From assembly GCA_963662155.1 (NCBI GenBank), contig OY759270.1:15400509-15464508 (forward strand): a stretch of 64,000 bases of DNA. Reading direction: 5' to 3'. The notes under the pieces were generated by a model. It saw only the letters and a program-made list of their open reading frames with translations. It was not told the origin of the DNA and ran no database searches. Positions 47,584 to 63,193 of the stretch are shown piece by piece (the first letter of the stretch is position 1; every line of letters starts with the position of its first letter). This stretch comes from Lamellibrachia columna (Eukaryota; Annelida; Polychaeta; Sabellida; Siboglinidae). The translations under genes were made by a program, and so were the position numbers.

Positions 47584-47736
47584 AAAGTAGTGGTTATTGC
47601 GGCGAAAAGTAATTACTGTGTCCGATATACAACTTCTAATGCGAATTTGTTCTTATTAATGCGTTTGACATTTTAGGATATATAATGGCAATCATTATAA
47701 ATTATATTATACTGTTTCACAATATGTGGAAACGAA
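47584..47736. other. Flank of the hAT insertion
   Basis: Starts with the right-hand copy of the AAAGTAGT target-site duplication. Nothing else seen. Confidence 0.5.
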
Positions 47737-47826
47737 ATACGCACACACACGCACACGCACACGCACACGCACACGCACACGCACACGCACACGCACACGC
47801 ACACGCACACGCACACGCGCGCGCGC
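47737..47826. repeat. (CACACG) hexamer microsatellite
   Basis: About 14 copies of CACACG ending in a CGCGCG run. Confidence 0.95.
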
Positions 47827-49683
<1,857 letters not shown>

Positions 49684-49950
49684 ACCAAGTTTTGCCTGTA
49701 AATTTTTACAAAAATAACCATGTATTCATGCGCCCACGTGGCCCACAAAAATTCCCTTGAATCCCTCCGCCTGCTAAACTCTAAAAATGCATTTTTTCAC
49801 AGCCAATAGCTTCTACAAACCAACCTGTGAATAAGCCTGCTCAATTGCACTTATGTCACATCATATTAATTGTTTATATTCACATATCGCAATTTAATAC
49901 GCCTTACATTCGTGTGAAACAATAAACAGAAAGGTCAACAGTGGTCTTAC

Positions 49951-50863
49951 CCCTGAGTGTCCCCGGCAGTCAATCGTGAGCCTACCCCGTGATCAATGGC
50001 ACCCCGTCAGCTGTACATGCGTCAGAAATATATATCACGCGCTACCACACAGAGCCCGGTCTGCCCACGGAGACACTGACTCAACTGCACGCGCTATCAC
50101 ACAGAGCCCGGAGACATTGATTGAATATCACGCGCTACCACACAGAGCCCGGTCTGCCCTCGGAGACATTGACTCAACTGCACGCGCTATCACACAGAGC
50201 CCGGAGACATTGATTGAATATCACGCGCTACCACACAGAGCCCGGTCTGCCCACGGAGACATTGACTCAACTGCACGCGCTATCACACAGAGCCCGGAGA
50301 CATTGATTGAATATCACGCTCTATCACACAGAGCCCTGTCTGCCCACGGAGACATTGACTCAACTGCACGCGCTATCACACAGAGCCCGGAGACATTGAT
50401 TGAATATCACGCGCTACCACACAGAGCCCGGTCTGCCCACGGAGACATTGACTCAACTGCACGCGCTATCACACAGAGCCCGGAGACATTGATTGAATAT
50501 CACGCGCTACCACACAGAGCCCGGTCTGCCCACGGAGACATTGACTCAACTGCACGCGCTATAACACAGAGCCCGGAGACATTGATTGAATATCACGCGC
50601 TACCACACAGAGCCCGGTCTACCCACGGAGACATTGACTCAACTGCACGCGCTATAACACAGAGCCCGGAGACATTGATTGAATATCACGCGCTACCACA
50701 CAGAGCCGTGTCTGCCCACGGAGACATTGACTGGACTATTGCAGAGGTATATGTGTTTGTATATGCAGATGGTGTCATCTGTTTCATATCCTTAGAGGCA
50801 GGAGACAATGTTGCATATGTAAATCAGTTATGCGGAGTGCTCTGCCGAACTGTTCTGATTTGA
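49951..50863. repeat. 93-bp tandem repeat array, about 7 copies, open frame of 295 codons
   Basis: The unit is a dimer of 52 bp ('cacgcgctaccacacagagc' ... 'gacattgactcaactg') and 41 bp (a deleted version ending 'gacattgattgaatat'). 'ttgaatatca' recurs every 93 bp (50121, 50214, 50307). Since 93 is 31 codons, one forward frame stays open for 295 codons with a 31-residue period (core HALPHRARSAHGDIDSTARA), but its first codon is GTG, not ATG. Blocks A and B hold only the unamplified ancestor at the same place. Most likely a non-coding minisatellite in the serpin 3' flank. Confidence 0.85.
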
Positions 50864-51427
50864 TTTAAATGTGTAGAATAGCTACATTTAATAGGACGAA
50901 GTTTAAATTAGTTTACATCTTCCCCAATCCTCAACAGCGAAGGAAGTATTGTCGTGAAACTCACCGGCTTTTTATGTCACCAATTAGATAAGATCAGTAA
51001 TCAAATGCATTTGAATTACGTTTTACGACTGTTTTACACGTAAATAACAAGAAACATTGATGCTTGGACATGTCATGTTATGTTTATTTAATCAGTCCAA
51101 TCGTTCGCATGTTCTTGTTACTACATATCGCCATTCGATTCATCTTAGTAAGGAAAGGTGTTCGTTAGTGTAACTCTGGTAGCACAGGACGACGTATGCG
51201 TTACAGGGGGCAACGCAATCGTATTATTGAGACAGTCACGTTATGTTATTATTATGATTATATGGTCATCTACGACATGACGCTATCGCAGTCAGAATAG
51301 GATATACACGAAACTGGGACGTTGACTGCACAGGTATGTTTAGCATTACTTGCACGGCTTCTCGCATTAGCGGAACTGCACGTACGGCAGCTCTCTCAGT
51401 ACCGGGCATGGGTCGATGCGTTCCTTC
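50864..51427. other. 3' flank of the S4 serpin pseudogene
   Basis: Closely parallels 22000-22513 downstream of S3. No gene seen. Confidence 0.5.
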
Positions 51428-53601
51428 CTACGGCTTCACGAGACGCCCAAGGAACAAGATCGACCCGGTGTAGTTGTCCCGGATTAGGAGCAAGAAGGGA
51501 TGATCTGCGTAGAAGTACTTCTGGTTGAAAATCCCAGTTACACCAATTATGACTGCCGTGGCAGCGGCGGCTTCGGTGCCGGTCTCGCCCACTTTGACGA
51601 ACGCCTTGTGGATGACATCTGACACGTACAACGGGTAAGAACTGATACCAGAGAAGTCGGCGTTGTCCTTGAATGCCTGCGTCATGCCCATAGCCTTCAG
51701 CACCTTGCTTAGACTCATTTCCAGGGTCATTTCGAATCTCGGAAAGGATATTGCCACTGTCTGACTTCGCAACATGGCCAAAGCCGATATGACTGAAGTG
51801 TAGGTGACTTTGCTCTCCAACGAAGCCAGACCGTCGATCTTGTTGGGCAAGAGAACATACATTGCAAGTCTTTTTCCCGTATAAGGTAGCTCCAATATCT
51901 TACACTGCAGCTGCCGGTGCTCACAATACCGGAACTTACCGCGATTGGACACCATCTTCACCGGGACCGTCTGCGACGTGGACACATGGAATGTCCCCTT
52001 CTTGTTAGTTTAGGGTCGAACTTATTATGCCACATAGCCTTGAAGTAGATCGCATTCACCAGCACTAACACGGCATCTTCTACTGCTTCGGCAGTGAGCA
52101 AATCCTTTATTTTATTGTTCGTTTGTTGTTCGACCCAGTCGTTGATGACGTCAGCAGCTCCGTATGGGTTCGTGGCAAAGTCGAGTTGTTCCATGGAGGC
52201 AGAGTAATATCGAGTTGTAAGTTTGCGATACTTCTTGTAAATCGTGAATCCCTTCTGAGCAAACAAGCTGTTAGCCGTTGCGAGGGCATATTGGCCATTT
52301 GCTACATTGAGGGAGCAAACAGTTGCGTCGAATATTGCGTGAACGTTGAATTTCAGTGGACAGAATCTGAGCACACGACATATCTCTCTCGCTGTCTGAC
52401 CGCGGGCTCCGGCGTACGTCATTGCAAGAGCCGTCGATATGCTGAAGTAATCACATTCATAATTGTAATCAAGTAATAATAACGACACTATATGCGACAT
52501 AATTAACGATCGGACTTTAATCAGTGAGATGGCACACAACGACGTGGATTAAAACATTTCTGAAAAGCGGATAACATATTACTAGTTTGCTTTAAAAAAT
52601 GCTGCTTCGACGAAAAAGAAGTTGTTCAAAGTGTTAGCTCGATGATGAGTGTGGATGTCGCGAGGTTCTATGAAAATAATATTCGTTTTCTACAATGACT
52701 ACCAGCTTAACAAATAAACATTGACCTGAACCCTAATGGTCTGCACATATCTTATCTGGATTCGCTTTTTATCACAAATGCACGAAATATGCTTAGTTTA
52801 AAATAAAAAATATGTATGACATAGATTTTCATATGTGTTGTAACATGAAATTTATAGATATCGGGCAAGGGTGGGCATGTTGTTAGACCTTCAATAAACC
52901 AGTAACTGTCTTGTCCAGCTGCCGTCTGGAGCTTCATGCTTTCGTGTGCAATGTTGCTAAATCTGGTCAAATTGCACGTGTAACTGTGTGATATAGCATG
53001 ATTTTTTTTGATCGAATGCCAAATAATTGTCGTTAATCGGAATGTCATAATTTTTATCTCTAAGCGGCAGGCGTGTATAAACGTACTTTAAAATCGAGAG
53101 TTCGAAAGAATAACTGTTTCAGCAAAAATACAAAATACAGTATCAATAATAACGCTTACTAATGTTAGCTTCTATAAACCAACCTACAAAGAGCACCCGA
53201 ATGCAAAAATAGGCTGATATGACGTTTGAATAACTTCGAACGGGATTGAGCATACGTTGCAATAGATAAGAGATTGTTTCATCGCACGACAAAAGAGACA
53301 TTACGTGGGTTATATTATGCAACAGAGACGCTGTGGTTTATTTCGCGTAGTAACCACTGATGATTTTGTCCACTCTCTGTCTTCTTCGTTGCTATGTTCA
53401 ATTTTAGTTGTCAAAAGAAGTTACACACCTGAACGGAGAAAAAAACACGTTCTGTCCAGCAGCGTTGACAATGACCTTGTTGTACAACGCGAACGCGAAG
53501 TTGCCGTTGGCTCTGGCCAGCTTCCACACATTGTACGATGACGTCACATCAATGGCGCCAAGAAGGAGAACCGCTCCCAGAAGGATCCAGTGTTTCTGCA
53601 T
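51428..53601 (-). pseudogene. Serpin S4, near-identical copy of S3 with a single-base frameshift
   Basis: Exons would be complement(53429-53601) and complement(51428-52441). Signal peptide MQKHWILLGAVLLLGAIDVT, SPFSISTALAM at the junction, hinge GETGTEAAAAT, and the same IIGVTGIF loop as S3. One base is missing at 51995-52000: S3 has 'gtcccgcttcttg' and S4 'gtccccttcttg'. This shifts the frame after KFDPKLTR, and the rest continues in another frame to a TAG at 51428-51430. The splice acceptor that S3 has before its ATG ('caacag') is 'caacat' here, and the putative 5' exon at 56.16 kb has lost its GT donor. Together these favour a real, recent pseudogene; a base-call error remains possible for the coding lesion alone. 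Confidence 0.85.
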
Positions 53602-53639
53602 GGCTTCTTCCGTATGTTGTGATACATATTAAAGTTGTG

Positions 53640-54169
53640 GTTTTGGGGCTATGCACCTAAATTATTTAAACAACAAATTATTTACAACTACAATAAAGAA
53701 TATCACGTTAGTGGTTTTCTCAGAATTTGTTCTAAAAGTGGGATATTCCGGTCAAATCTCCGTTTAAATGTACGCTGACATGTTAACCTGCGCGACCAAT
53801 AAGCCCCTGCGCAATTCTTAGAACTCGATTAATCTAGACAATCGCTGTAACGTTTTATAGGTGCCTAGTATGTACACAAATAACAAGGACACTTCAATAA
53901 AATGCGCTGCTACGTCAGAAAGGGACTAATTTTGTAAACAAAGGCAAAATATGTTACATAGGTTGATATTGGAAGCACACGGCATGGCGTATCCTATTGT
54001 AAAGATTGCCAGACTACAGCACCAGTGACGTAGGGTTATCCAGTAACTTTGCGCCGCCCATTACATTAAAATGTTTTCCTAGTGATATTCTTAATTGTAG
54101 GTGCCAATGGTTTTGCTTTAGCAACTCTTGTAGGTGCATATGCCTAATACGATAACTGGTGTTTCCGCG
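53640..54169. other. Intronic/upstream sequence of S4
   Basis: First 350 bp match 24700-25060 upstream of S3; the remainder precedes the 57-bp array. No gene seen. Confidence 0.5.
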
Positions 54170-55355
54170 GGAACTGGAACCAGTGGATTAGAGATAGAGA
54201 CCACCCCTCTGTGAGCTGTTTCAGCGGGAGCTGGAACCAGTGGATTAGAGATAGAGACCACCTCTCTGTGAGTTGTTTCTGCGGGAGCTGGAACCAGTGG
54301 ATTAGAGATAGAGACCACCCCTCTGTGAGTTGTTTCCGCGGGAGCTGGAACCAGTGGATTAGAGATAGAGACCACCCCTCTGTGAGTTGTTTCTGCGGGA
54401 GCTGGAACCAGTGGATTAGAGATAGAGACCACCCCTATGTGAGTTGTTTCCGCGGGAGCTGGAACCAGTGGATTAGAGATAGAGACCACTCCTCTGTGAA
54501 TTGTTTCTGCGGGAGCTGGAACCAGTGGATTAGAGATAGAGACCACCCCTCTGTGAGTTGTTTCCGAGGGAGCTGGAACCAGTGGATTAGAGATAGAGAC
54601 CACCCCTCTGTGAGTTGTTTCTGCGGGAGCTGGAACCAGTGGATTAGAGATAGAGACCACCTCTCTGTGAGTTGTTTCAGCGGGAGCTGGAACCAGTGGA
54701 TTAGAGATAGAGACCACCTCTCTGTGAGTTGTTTCTGCGGGAGCTGGAACCAGTGGATTAGAGATAGAGACCACCCCTCTGTGAGTTGTTTCTGCGGGAG
54801 CTGGAACCAGTGGATTAGAGATAGAGACCACCTCTCTGTGAGTTGTTTCCGCGGGAGCTGGAACCAGTGGATTAGAGATAGAGACCACCCCTCTGTGAGT
54901 TGTTTCCGCGGGAGCTGGAACCAGTGGATTAGCGATAGAGACCACTCCTCTGTGAATTGTTTCTGCGGGAGCTGGAACCAGTGGATTAGAGATAGAGACC
55001 ACCCCTCTGTGAGTTGTTTCCGAGGGAGCTGGAACCAGTGGATTAGAGATAGAGACCACCCCTCTGTGAGTTGTTTCTGCGGGAGCTGGAACCAGTGGAT
55101 TAGAGAGAGAGACCACCCCTCTGTGAGTTGTTTCCGCGGGAGCTGGAACCAGTGGATTAGAGATAGAGACCACCCCTCTGTGAGTTGTTTCTGCGGGAGT
55201 TGGAACCAGTGGATTAGAGATAGAGACCACCCCTCTGTGAGTTGTTTCCGCGGGAACTGGAACCAGTGGGTTAGAGATAGAAACCACCCCTCTGTGAGTT
55301 GTTTCTGCGGGAGCTGGAACCAGTGGATTAGAGATAGAGACCACCCCTGTGTGAG
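54170..55355. repeat. 57-bp minisatellite, about 21 copies, open on both strands
   Basis: The unit is 'gtttctgcgggagctggaac' + 'cagtggattagagatagaga' + 'ccacccctctgtgagtt'. As 57 is divisible by three, one forward frame (SCFCGSWNQWIRDRDHPSV) and two reverse frames (HRGVVSISNPLVPAPAETT and TEGWSLSLIHWFQLPQKQL) stay open for more than 340 codons. Variant units recur 456 bp apart (8 units; 'cactcctctgtgaattg' at 54487 and 54943), showing block duplication. It lies in the presumed first intron of S4 and is absent from the equivalent place in block B. Confidence 0.92.
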
Positions 55356-55439
55356 TTCACGGAAGGTCACACATTTACCCCCTGTTTGGGATCTAGTGTT
55401 TTTTCTAAAGTACACAGCCGAAATAGGGTAAACGAAATT

Positions 55440-55765
55440 TCCCTTGTGGACTCCAACCACGGTCCTCTCGACAGTCCGGTGGACACCAACCCCGGTCCTC
55501 TCGACAGTCCGGTGGACTCCAACCCCGGTCCTCTAAACAGTCCTGTGGACTCTAACCCCGGTCCTCTCAACAGTTCGGTGGACTCCAACCCCGGTCCTCT
55601 TGACAGTCCGGTGGACTCCAACCCCGGTCCTCTCAACAGTCCGGTGGACTCCAACCCCGGTCCTCTCAACAGTCCGGTGGACTCCAACCCCGGTCCTCTC
55701 GACAGTCAGTGGACTCCAACCCCGGTCCTCTCGACAGTCTCGACTCCAAACCCAATCATCTCGAC
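55440..55765. repeat. 33-bp minisatellite, block C copy
   Basis: About ten units of 'ggactccaaccccggtcctc' + 'tcgacagtccggt', the same family as 25078-25446 but without the regular 98-bp higher-order pattern. Because 33 is a multiple of three, one frame reads DSNPGPLDSPV throughout. Confidence 0.9.
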
Positions 55766-56150
55766 CAACAGCCGAGGTGAACAGCCGATAATGAAAGAAA
55801 TGCAGAACATCACGAAGGGTGGAGACATCTCGCCGGGAGGGCTTATTAGACTAAGAATATTTGGGATATTATAATATGTAAAACGTTACATAAATATTAC
55901 AAATTCAATGTTCATGTTATTATTATATTTGAGTTACCGAAAACCAACACGTCAATAGTTTGAGTAAATAAACTTGCGAACAAGCTGTGGCTACTTGAAA
56001 TTAACAACCATTTATATTTGCTCACGAACAATCACACACACACATCCAATCTAAGCATATGCCCTAAATTAAAATATGCAGAATCAGTCGAACGATATTT
56101 CAAAACGCAAGCTGCAACTTATGCGTAAAAGCAATTAGTAGTAGACAACT
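55766..56150. repeat. Block B/C shared segment, short (CA)6 version
   Basis: Counterpart of 29272-29760 with only six CA units (56033-56044). No coding sequence. Confidence 0.85.
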
Positions 56151-56154
56151 CTTC

Positions 56155-56225
56155 CTGTTCGAAGACGAGTGTCAATATTTGTCTTTCTCCTCAAGAGTTC
56201 GTTGTGCAACGAGTGAAAAAAAAGA
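56155..56225 (-). other. Decayed copy of the probable non-coding 5' exon
   Basis: Matches 29764-29835, but the donor after '...cttcgaacag' is GAAGAG instead of GTAGAG, through a small deletion. It would be the 5' exon of the S4 pseudogene. Confidence 0.45.
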
Positions 56226-56719
56226 AAACCCGAAACTCGATGTGGCCCAGTCTATATAGGTCCTTGCGTCACAGCTGCGCTGAATGTAGCTAGCGACGGT
56301 GACACACCCAATGTGTCAGACTCATGAAGAAAGTAAATTATGAACACGAAAACACCTCGAGCACAGTATGTGTTCTCTGTGCGGAGATATCGCCGATTAG
56401 ATTTATCATTTTAGGTTTCTATTCCATAGGTTCGTAGACGCTTTTGTTGACACCTACCCATCAAAGTTAGGTTGAGAGTAATTATTTCTTAACTCTTCAA
56501 GTGCGTTCGTGTGACTGTCGTCTTCAGACCCCTTTAATGTAAAGGGGTCATATGAGAATGCGCTTGTTGCGTGCGTCCACTATATTTATTTCTAAAGAAA
56601 TATACCCATTAAAGAATCACGTCTTGTGCGGTAACACCTACACCGTGAATCACGTCTTGTGCGGTAACACCTACACCGTGAATCACGTCATTCCTGTGGC
56701 CAGACTACAGCCATGAGGA
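56226..56719. repeat. Block E copy 3 with flank
   Basis: Matches 29836-30270 and 3698-3960. Contains a local tandem duplication of about 33 bp: 'aatcacgtcttgtgcggtaa' at about 56616 and 56649. Confidence 0.8.
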
Positions 56720-56989
56720 TGGAGGAGGTGGTATGGTGATGGTGGTGGTATTGGTGGTGGTGGTGTGGTGGTGGTGGTGGAGGAGGTGGTGGTGGTGATG
56801 GTGGTGGTGGTGGTGATGGTGGTGGTGTTGGTGTTGGTGTTGGTGGTGGTGATGGTGGAAGTGGTAATGGCGGTGGTGGTGTGGTGGTGGTGGTGGTGGT
56901 GGTGGTGGTGGTGTGGTGGTGGTGGTGGGGATGGTGGTGGTGGTGATGGTGGTGGTGGTGGGGATGGTGGTGGTGGTGGTCGTCGTCGT

Positions 56990-57020
<31 letters not shown>

Positions 57021-57062
57021 TTCGTATTCGTCGTTGTCGTGATGGTGGTTGTCGTGATGGTC
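56720..57062. repeat. (GGT)-rich triplet tract with a (CGT) segment
   Basis: Long imperfect GGT/GTG triplets, then CGTCGTCATCGT units and 'tcgtattcgtcgttgtcgtg'. The same succession, shorter, lies at 59732-59905. Confidence 0.93.
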
Positions 57063-57170
57063 GTGGTGATTCATTATGTGAAATCATCATATCAGGGTTC
57101 AACACATTTTAATGTTGATTCATATTCTTTTATATTTTAGAAATTTCGTAGCCAAATGAAATTGTCTTAC

Positions 57171-57351
57171 CTGAATGGAGAGAAAAACACATTATTCCCA
57201 TCAGCTCCGACGATGACCTTGTTGTACAGAGCGAAGGCGAAGTTGCCGTTAGCTCTGGCCAACTTACGCACTTGTAACGATGACGTCACATCGATGGCGC
57301 CCAGAAGGAGAACCGCTCCGAGAAGAAGCCAGTGGCACCGCATGGCTGCGT
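57171..57351 (-). pseudogene. Orphan serpin signal-peptide exon, duplicate of S5 exon 1
   Basis: Start ATG at 57343; the exon ends at 57171 before a good donor CAG|GTAAG, and an AG acceptor ('ctgacag') lies 8 bp upstream of the ATG. The translation, MRCHWLLLGAVLLLGAIDVT to NNVFFSPF, matches S5 exon 1. No serpin core exon follows on the minus strand before the independent S4 gene at 53.6 kb, so it is an orphan left by duplication. Its upstream region to 58250 copies 63194-64000. If transcribed it could in principle splice to a more distant acceptor. Confidence 0.8.
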
Positions 57352-57571
57352 CTGTCAGAATGTTAAAAAAACAGCTTGAGATTCGCTGATGTACGACTCG
57401 GTATATTTATTTGGATACGAAAGAACTATTCTAGTTTGACGATCAGAATCCATTTGTTATATTTTATATCTCAACAAACGCTATTGCAAAATATTTGTGT
57501 AGGTATGGGTCATAACGATGCGTTCCATTTATATTGTTTATCTTATTATTAGGACATATCGTGATAAATTA

Positions 57572-57682
<111 letters not shown>

Positions 57683-58170
57683 CGTTTTACACTTCATCGC
57701 CACGCAAATATATTCATTCCAACATTGTCACAACTTTCTAATTCTTAAATTTTGATGCAATCGATTCACGTGTACATAATGCCACAAATGTCTACATAAC
57801 TTGGTACTCCATTAAAGGGTTGAAGATAACGACATTGTTGTGCCATAAGTATCAAACGACGGTAGTGTAGCTCTAGAGTGTATCTGCGTTGCCACTGACT
57901 TGTTTATGGTTGTCTTCTGCAAAGTTGTGAATTTGTCAAATGTTCTGGAAGTATGTATAGTGTGTTTGAAAATCTGCAGTTGACAATGATTGTATCCATA
58001 ATATAAAAGGTTCGGCTTCTACATTTACCTCATTAGTATATTTACTTCAACAAGTATAGAGGCAAACTGTGAGTTTGCTGTTTATGTCTAATGAATTATT
58101 TGCAACGTTATCATTTCTCACAAAAGTGCCTCTCACACATAATCATGTTTATCTTTCAAAACAACCATAC

Positions 58171-58250
58171 CTGTTCGAAGTAGAATTACGTCGTCGGTCT
58201 TTCCTGCGTCGAACTCGTCGTACCAACGAATGACGTGAGATAACAGATAA
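58171..58250 (-). other. Probable non-coding 5' exon upstream of the orphan serpin exon
   Basis: The minus strand reads 'acgaattcgt...'-free sequence 'gacgcaggaaagaccgacga', 'cgtaattctacttcgaacag' and then the donor GTATGG. It is matched at 63941-64000 upstream of S5, and more loosely at 29764 and 56155. Confidence 0.45.
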
Positions 58251-58639
58251 CCCAACACATGAAGTGGCCACCTTTACATCGTTCCACCGTCGAAATGATA
58301 AAGATGATTATGACGCACTTACAACTCGCAAAAAAATCTCTTTTTGCTAACCCTATTAAACAAACTTGATAATTTACTATGATAGCATGAGAGTGCCTCA
58401 TTCATCTACTCAATTGCTTTGTGCGATGTTCACATAATTTCTACATAGGCGACGCCTGGATGATCTGTGGTTTGTAAAAAGTCTACAGGCAGTTGCCGGC
58501 TGACCACATACACATACATCATACACGGTTAAAAAGAATACTTTTTAGTTTTACTATATTTTTTTCATTTCGTTCCAATGAATCATCCACCAAACTGTCA
58601 CACACATGGTGGTCATTTACTTCTGCAGTTTGTTAAAAA
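58251..58639. other. Intergenic sequence with no gene seen
   Basis: No recognised feature. Confidence 0.5.
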
Positions 58640-58860
58640 AACGTGTTCTGTGTGGGATGGCGTTCACCCCAGACACCAATGTAGGCAACTCTCTGGGAGC
58701 GAGTATTTCTATGGGAGTTCGTTCCAGAGGTGGTCATCGATCGATAGGAAAGACCTCTAATCGCCAGCTGTGGTTGAAGATGGAATTGCCTCGGCTGCTG
58801 TGTGTTGAGATGTTGATGCCCTGGTGGCTCTACCCACTACTGGAGGAGGTGGTAACATAG
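58640..58860 (-). mobile_element. Dispersed repeat copy, possible LINE C-terminal relic
   Basis: Shares 'gggagttcgttccagaggtg', 'gctgtgtgttgagatgttgatg' and 'ctactggaggaggtgg' with 10260-10400. On the reverse strand it includes an LWNELP-like peptide, typical of the end of LINE ORF2 proteins, though heavily decayed. Confidence 0.35.
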
Positions 58861-59731
58861 CATTGGGTAGAGTTGGTGCACTTCCTTGGTATAACAGATG
58901 AAACAATTGGGAGCACCAACTTGTCTTCTTTGTGCTAGTGATTGAATGACATTCCTGCTCAGTGAAGCCTCTGTCATAGCAATGATTTTGACAGCTCACC
59001 TCAGGGTGGAATCAAGTTTGTCTCCCGATGTTTCAATGGCTGCGATCCAAATAAATCAGACACATTCAATCTGGGATATCTTCTTTCTTTTGTAGATCAT
59101 AGCCCCTGGAATGGATTCACGTATTGTGACATATTTTGTAGGAAACCAAGCCTGTTTACTGCATACTTGGCCTTCTTGTTGACAAGGGCTAGTTTATTCA
59201 GCATAGAGATTTCGATTTCTGACAAGATGGTTTTCGTAAATGTGAGGGGTGACCGAGATCTGCACCTGTCAACCTTGATACAGTTAGGGTCTTACTTTTG
59301 GGTGCACATAACATCACATTCCAATGATTTGCATTCCTATGTTTCAATAAGCAAAATGTCTGCGTCACAAGTGCACAAGACATACACAAATGTTTTCATT
59401 CAGACGACACATCTACGTTTACTGTATGTTGTTATGTTATCCGCTGTATCCCTGAAGTCCGGGGTGAGGCTGGCACCGGTAATGCTTTACCCTTCTGCTT
59501 CTCAGTTTATTGTAAGTATGTGGCGATTAACTGTTAACTCAATTTCGAATTGTTTACTCCTTTTGTGGGATATTTTATTTGAAAGAAATTGCCCAAGTCT
59601 TGAAACGGCAGGAGGTGGCTTCGAACTCTAGTCGCCTCAACCGACAGTCAATCGCTCATTTAAAGTGATCAATCTTAACATGTGTGTAGTGAATATTTTG
59701 TTTCTGTCACGTCATTAACATCGAATGTTGG
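58861..59731. other. Intergenic sequence with no gene seen
   Basis: Short open frames only, no recognisable motif. Confidence 0.5.
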
Positions 59732-59905
59732 GTGGTGGTGGTGGTGGTAGAGGTTGAGGAGGTGGTGGTAGTTGTGGTGGTAGTTATGGTGGTGGTGTTG
59801 GTGGTGTTGATGGTGGTGGTGGTAATGGTGGTGGTAATGGTGGTGGTCGTCGTCGTCGACGTCATCGTCTTTGTATTCGTCGTTGTCGTGGTGGTCATGG
59901 TGTTT
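59732..59905. repeat. (GGT)-rich triplet tract with a (CGT) segment, short copy
   Basis: Same order of motifs as 56720-57062, ending 'tcgtattcgtcgttgtcgtg'. Confidence 0.92.
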
Positions 59906-60306
59906 AATTTTGGTGTTGAATCTTTTTTGTACGCAGAAGAACGCAAATGGAGGCTACACCAACACACGCGTATCATAATACACTTAGAAACAAAGGTGTC
60001 AGTGTACTACGCCATTTTATTTACGCAATTCCATATTGTTATTCAATGGAAATTCCCGTCATATGTTGGTTTTGAATAGTGATTCTGATTTTGACCAAGG
60101 AAAATATTTTATACAAACATGTAAAACCAAATGCACGGAATTACATATTCTGTTGTTTATCAAGGTAGCAACTATTAAATGCCGGTTGTCTTACAATTAT
60201 GTTGCAACTATTTAAGAAGCGTTGCTTAAGTATTCAAGAAACATTTTAGTACAACGTTCCAGGCGATCACTGTTTTGGCTGCCAAGTTGACGGTTGCCGG
60301 AACTCC
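59906..60306. other. 3' flank of serpin S5
   Basis: A reverse-strand AATAAA (60021-60016) lies about 290 bp beyond the S5 stop and may serve as polyadenylation signal. No other feature. Confidence 0.45.
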
Positions 60307-63186
<2,880 letters not shown>

Positions 63187-63193
63187 GGCTGAG

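Noticed and set aside
54118..55460. Three overlapping frames of 341-408 codons
   Set aside because: They come from the 57-bp tandem repeat being divisible by three. Simultaneous openness on both strands points to repeat structure, not coding.
56688..57140. Poly-His/Pro/Thr and poly-Val frames
   Set aside because: Products of the GGT/CGT triplet tract.
59590..59660. tRNA gene (reverse strand 'tcggttgaggcga' and 'agttcgaagcc')
   Set aside because: Weak A- and B-box-like strings only; no acceptor stem or full cloverleaf could be drawn. At best a SINE remnant.
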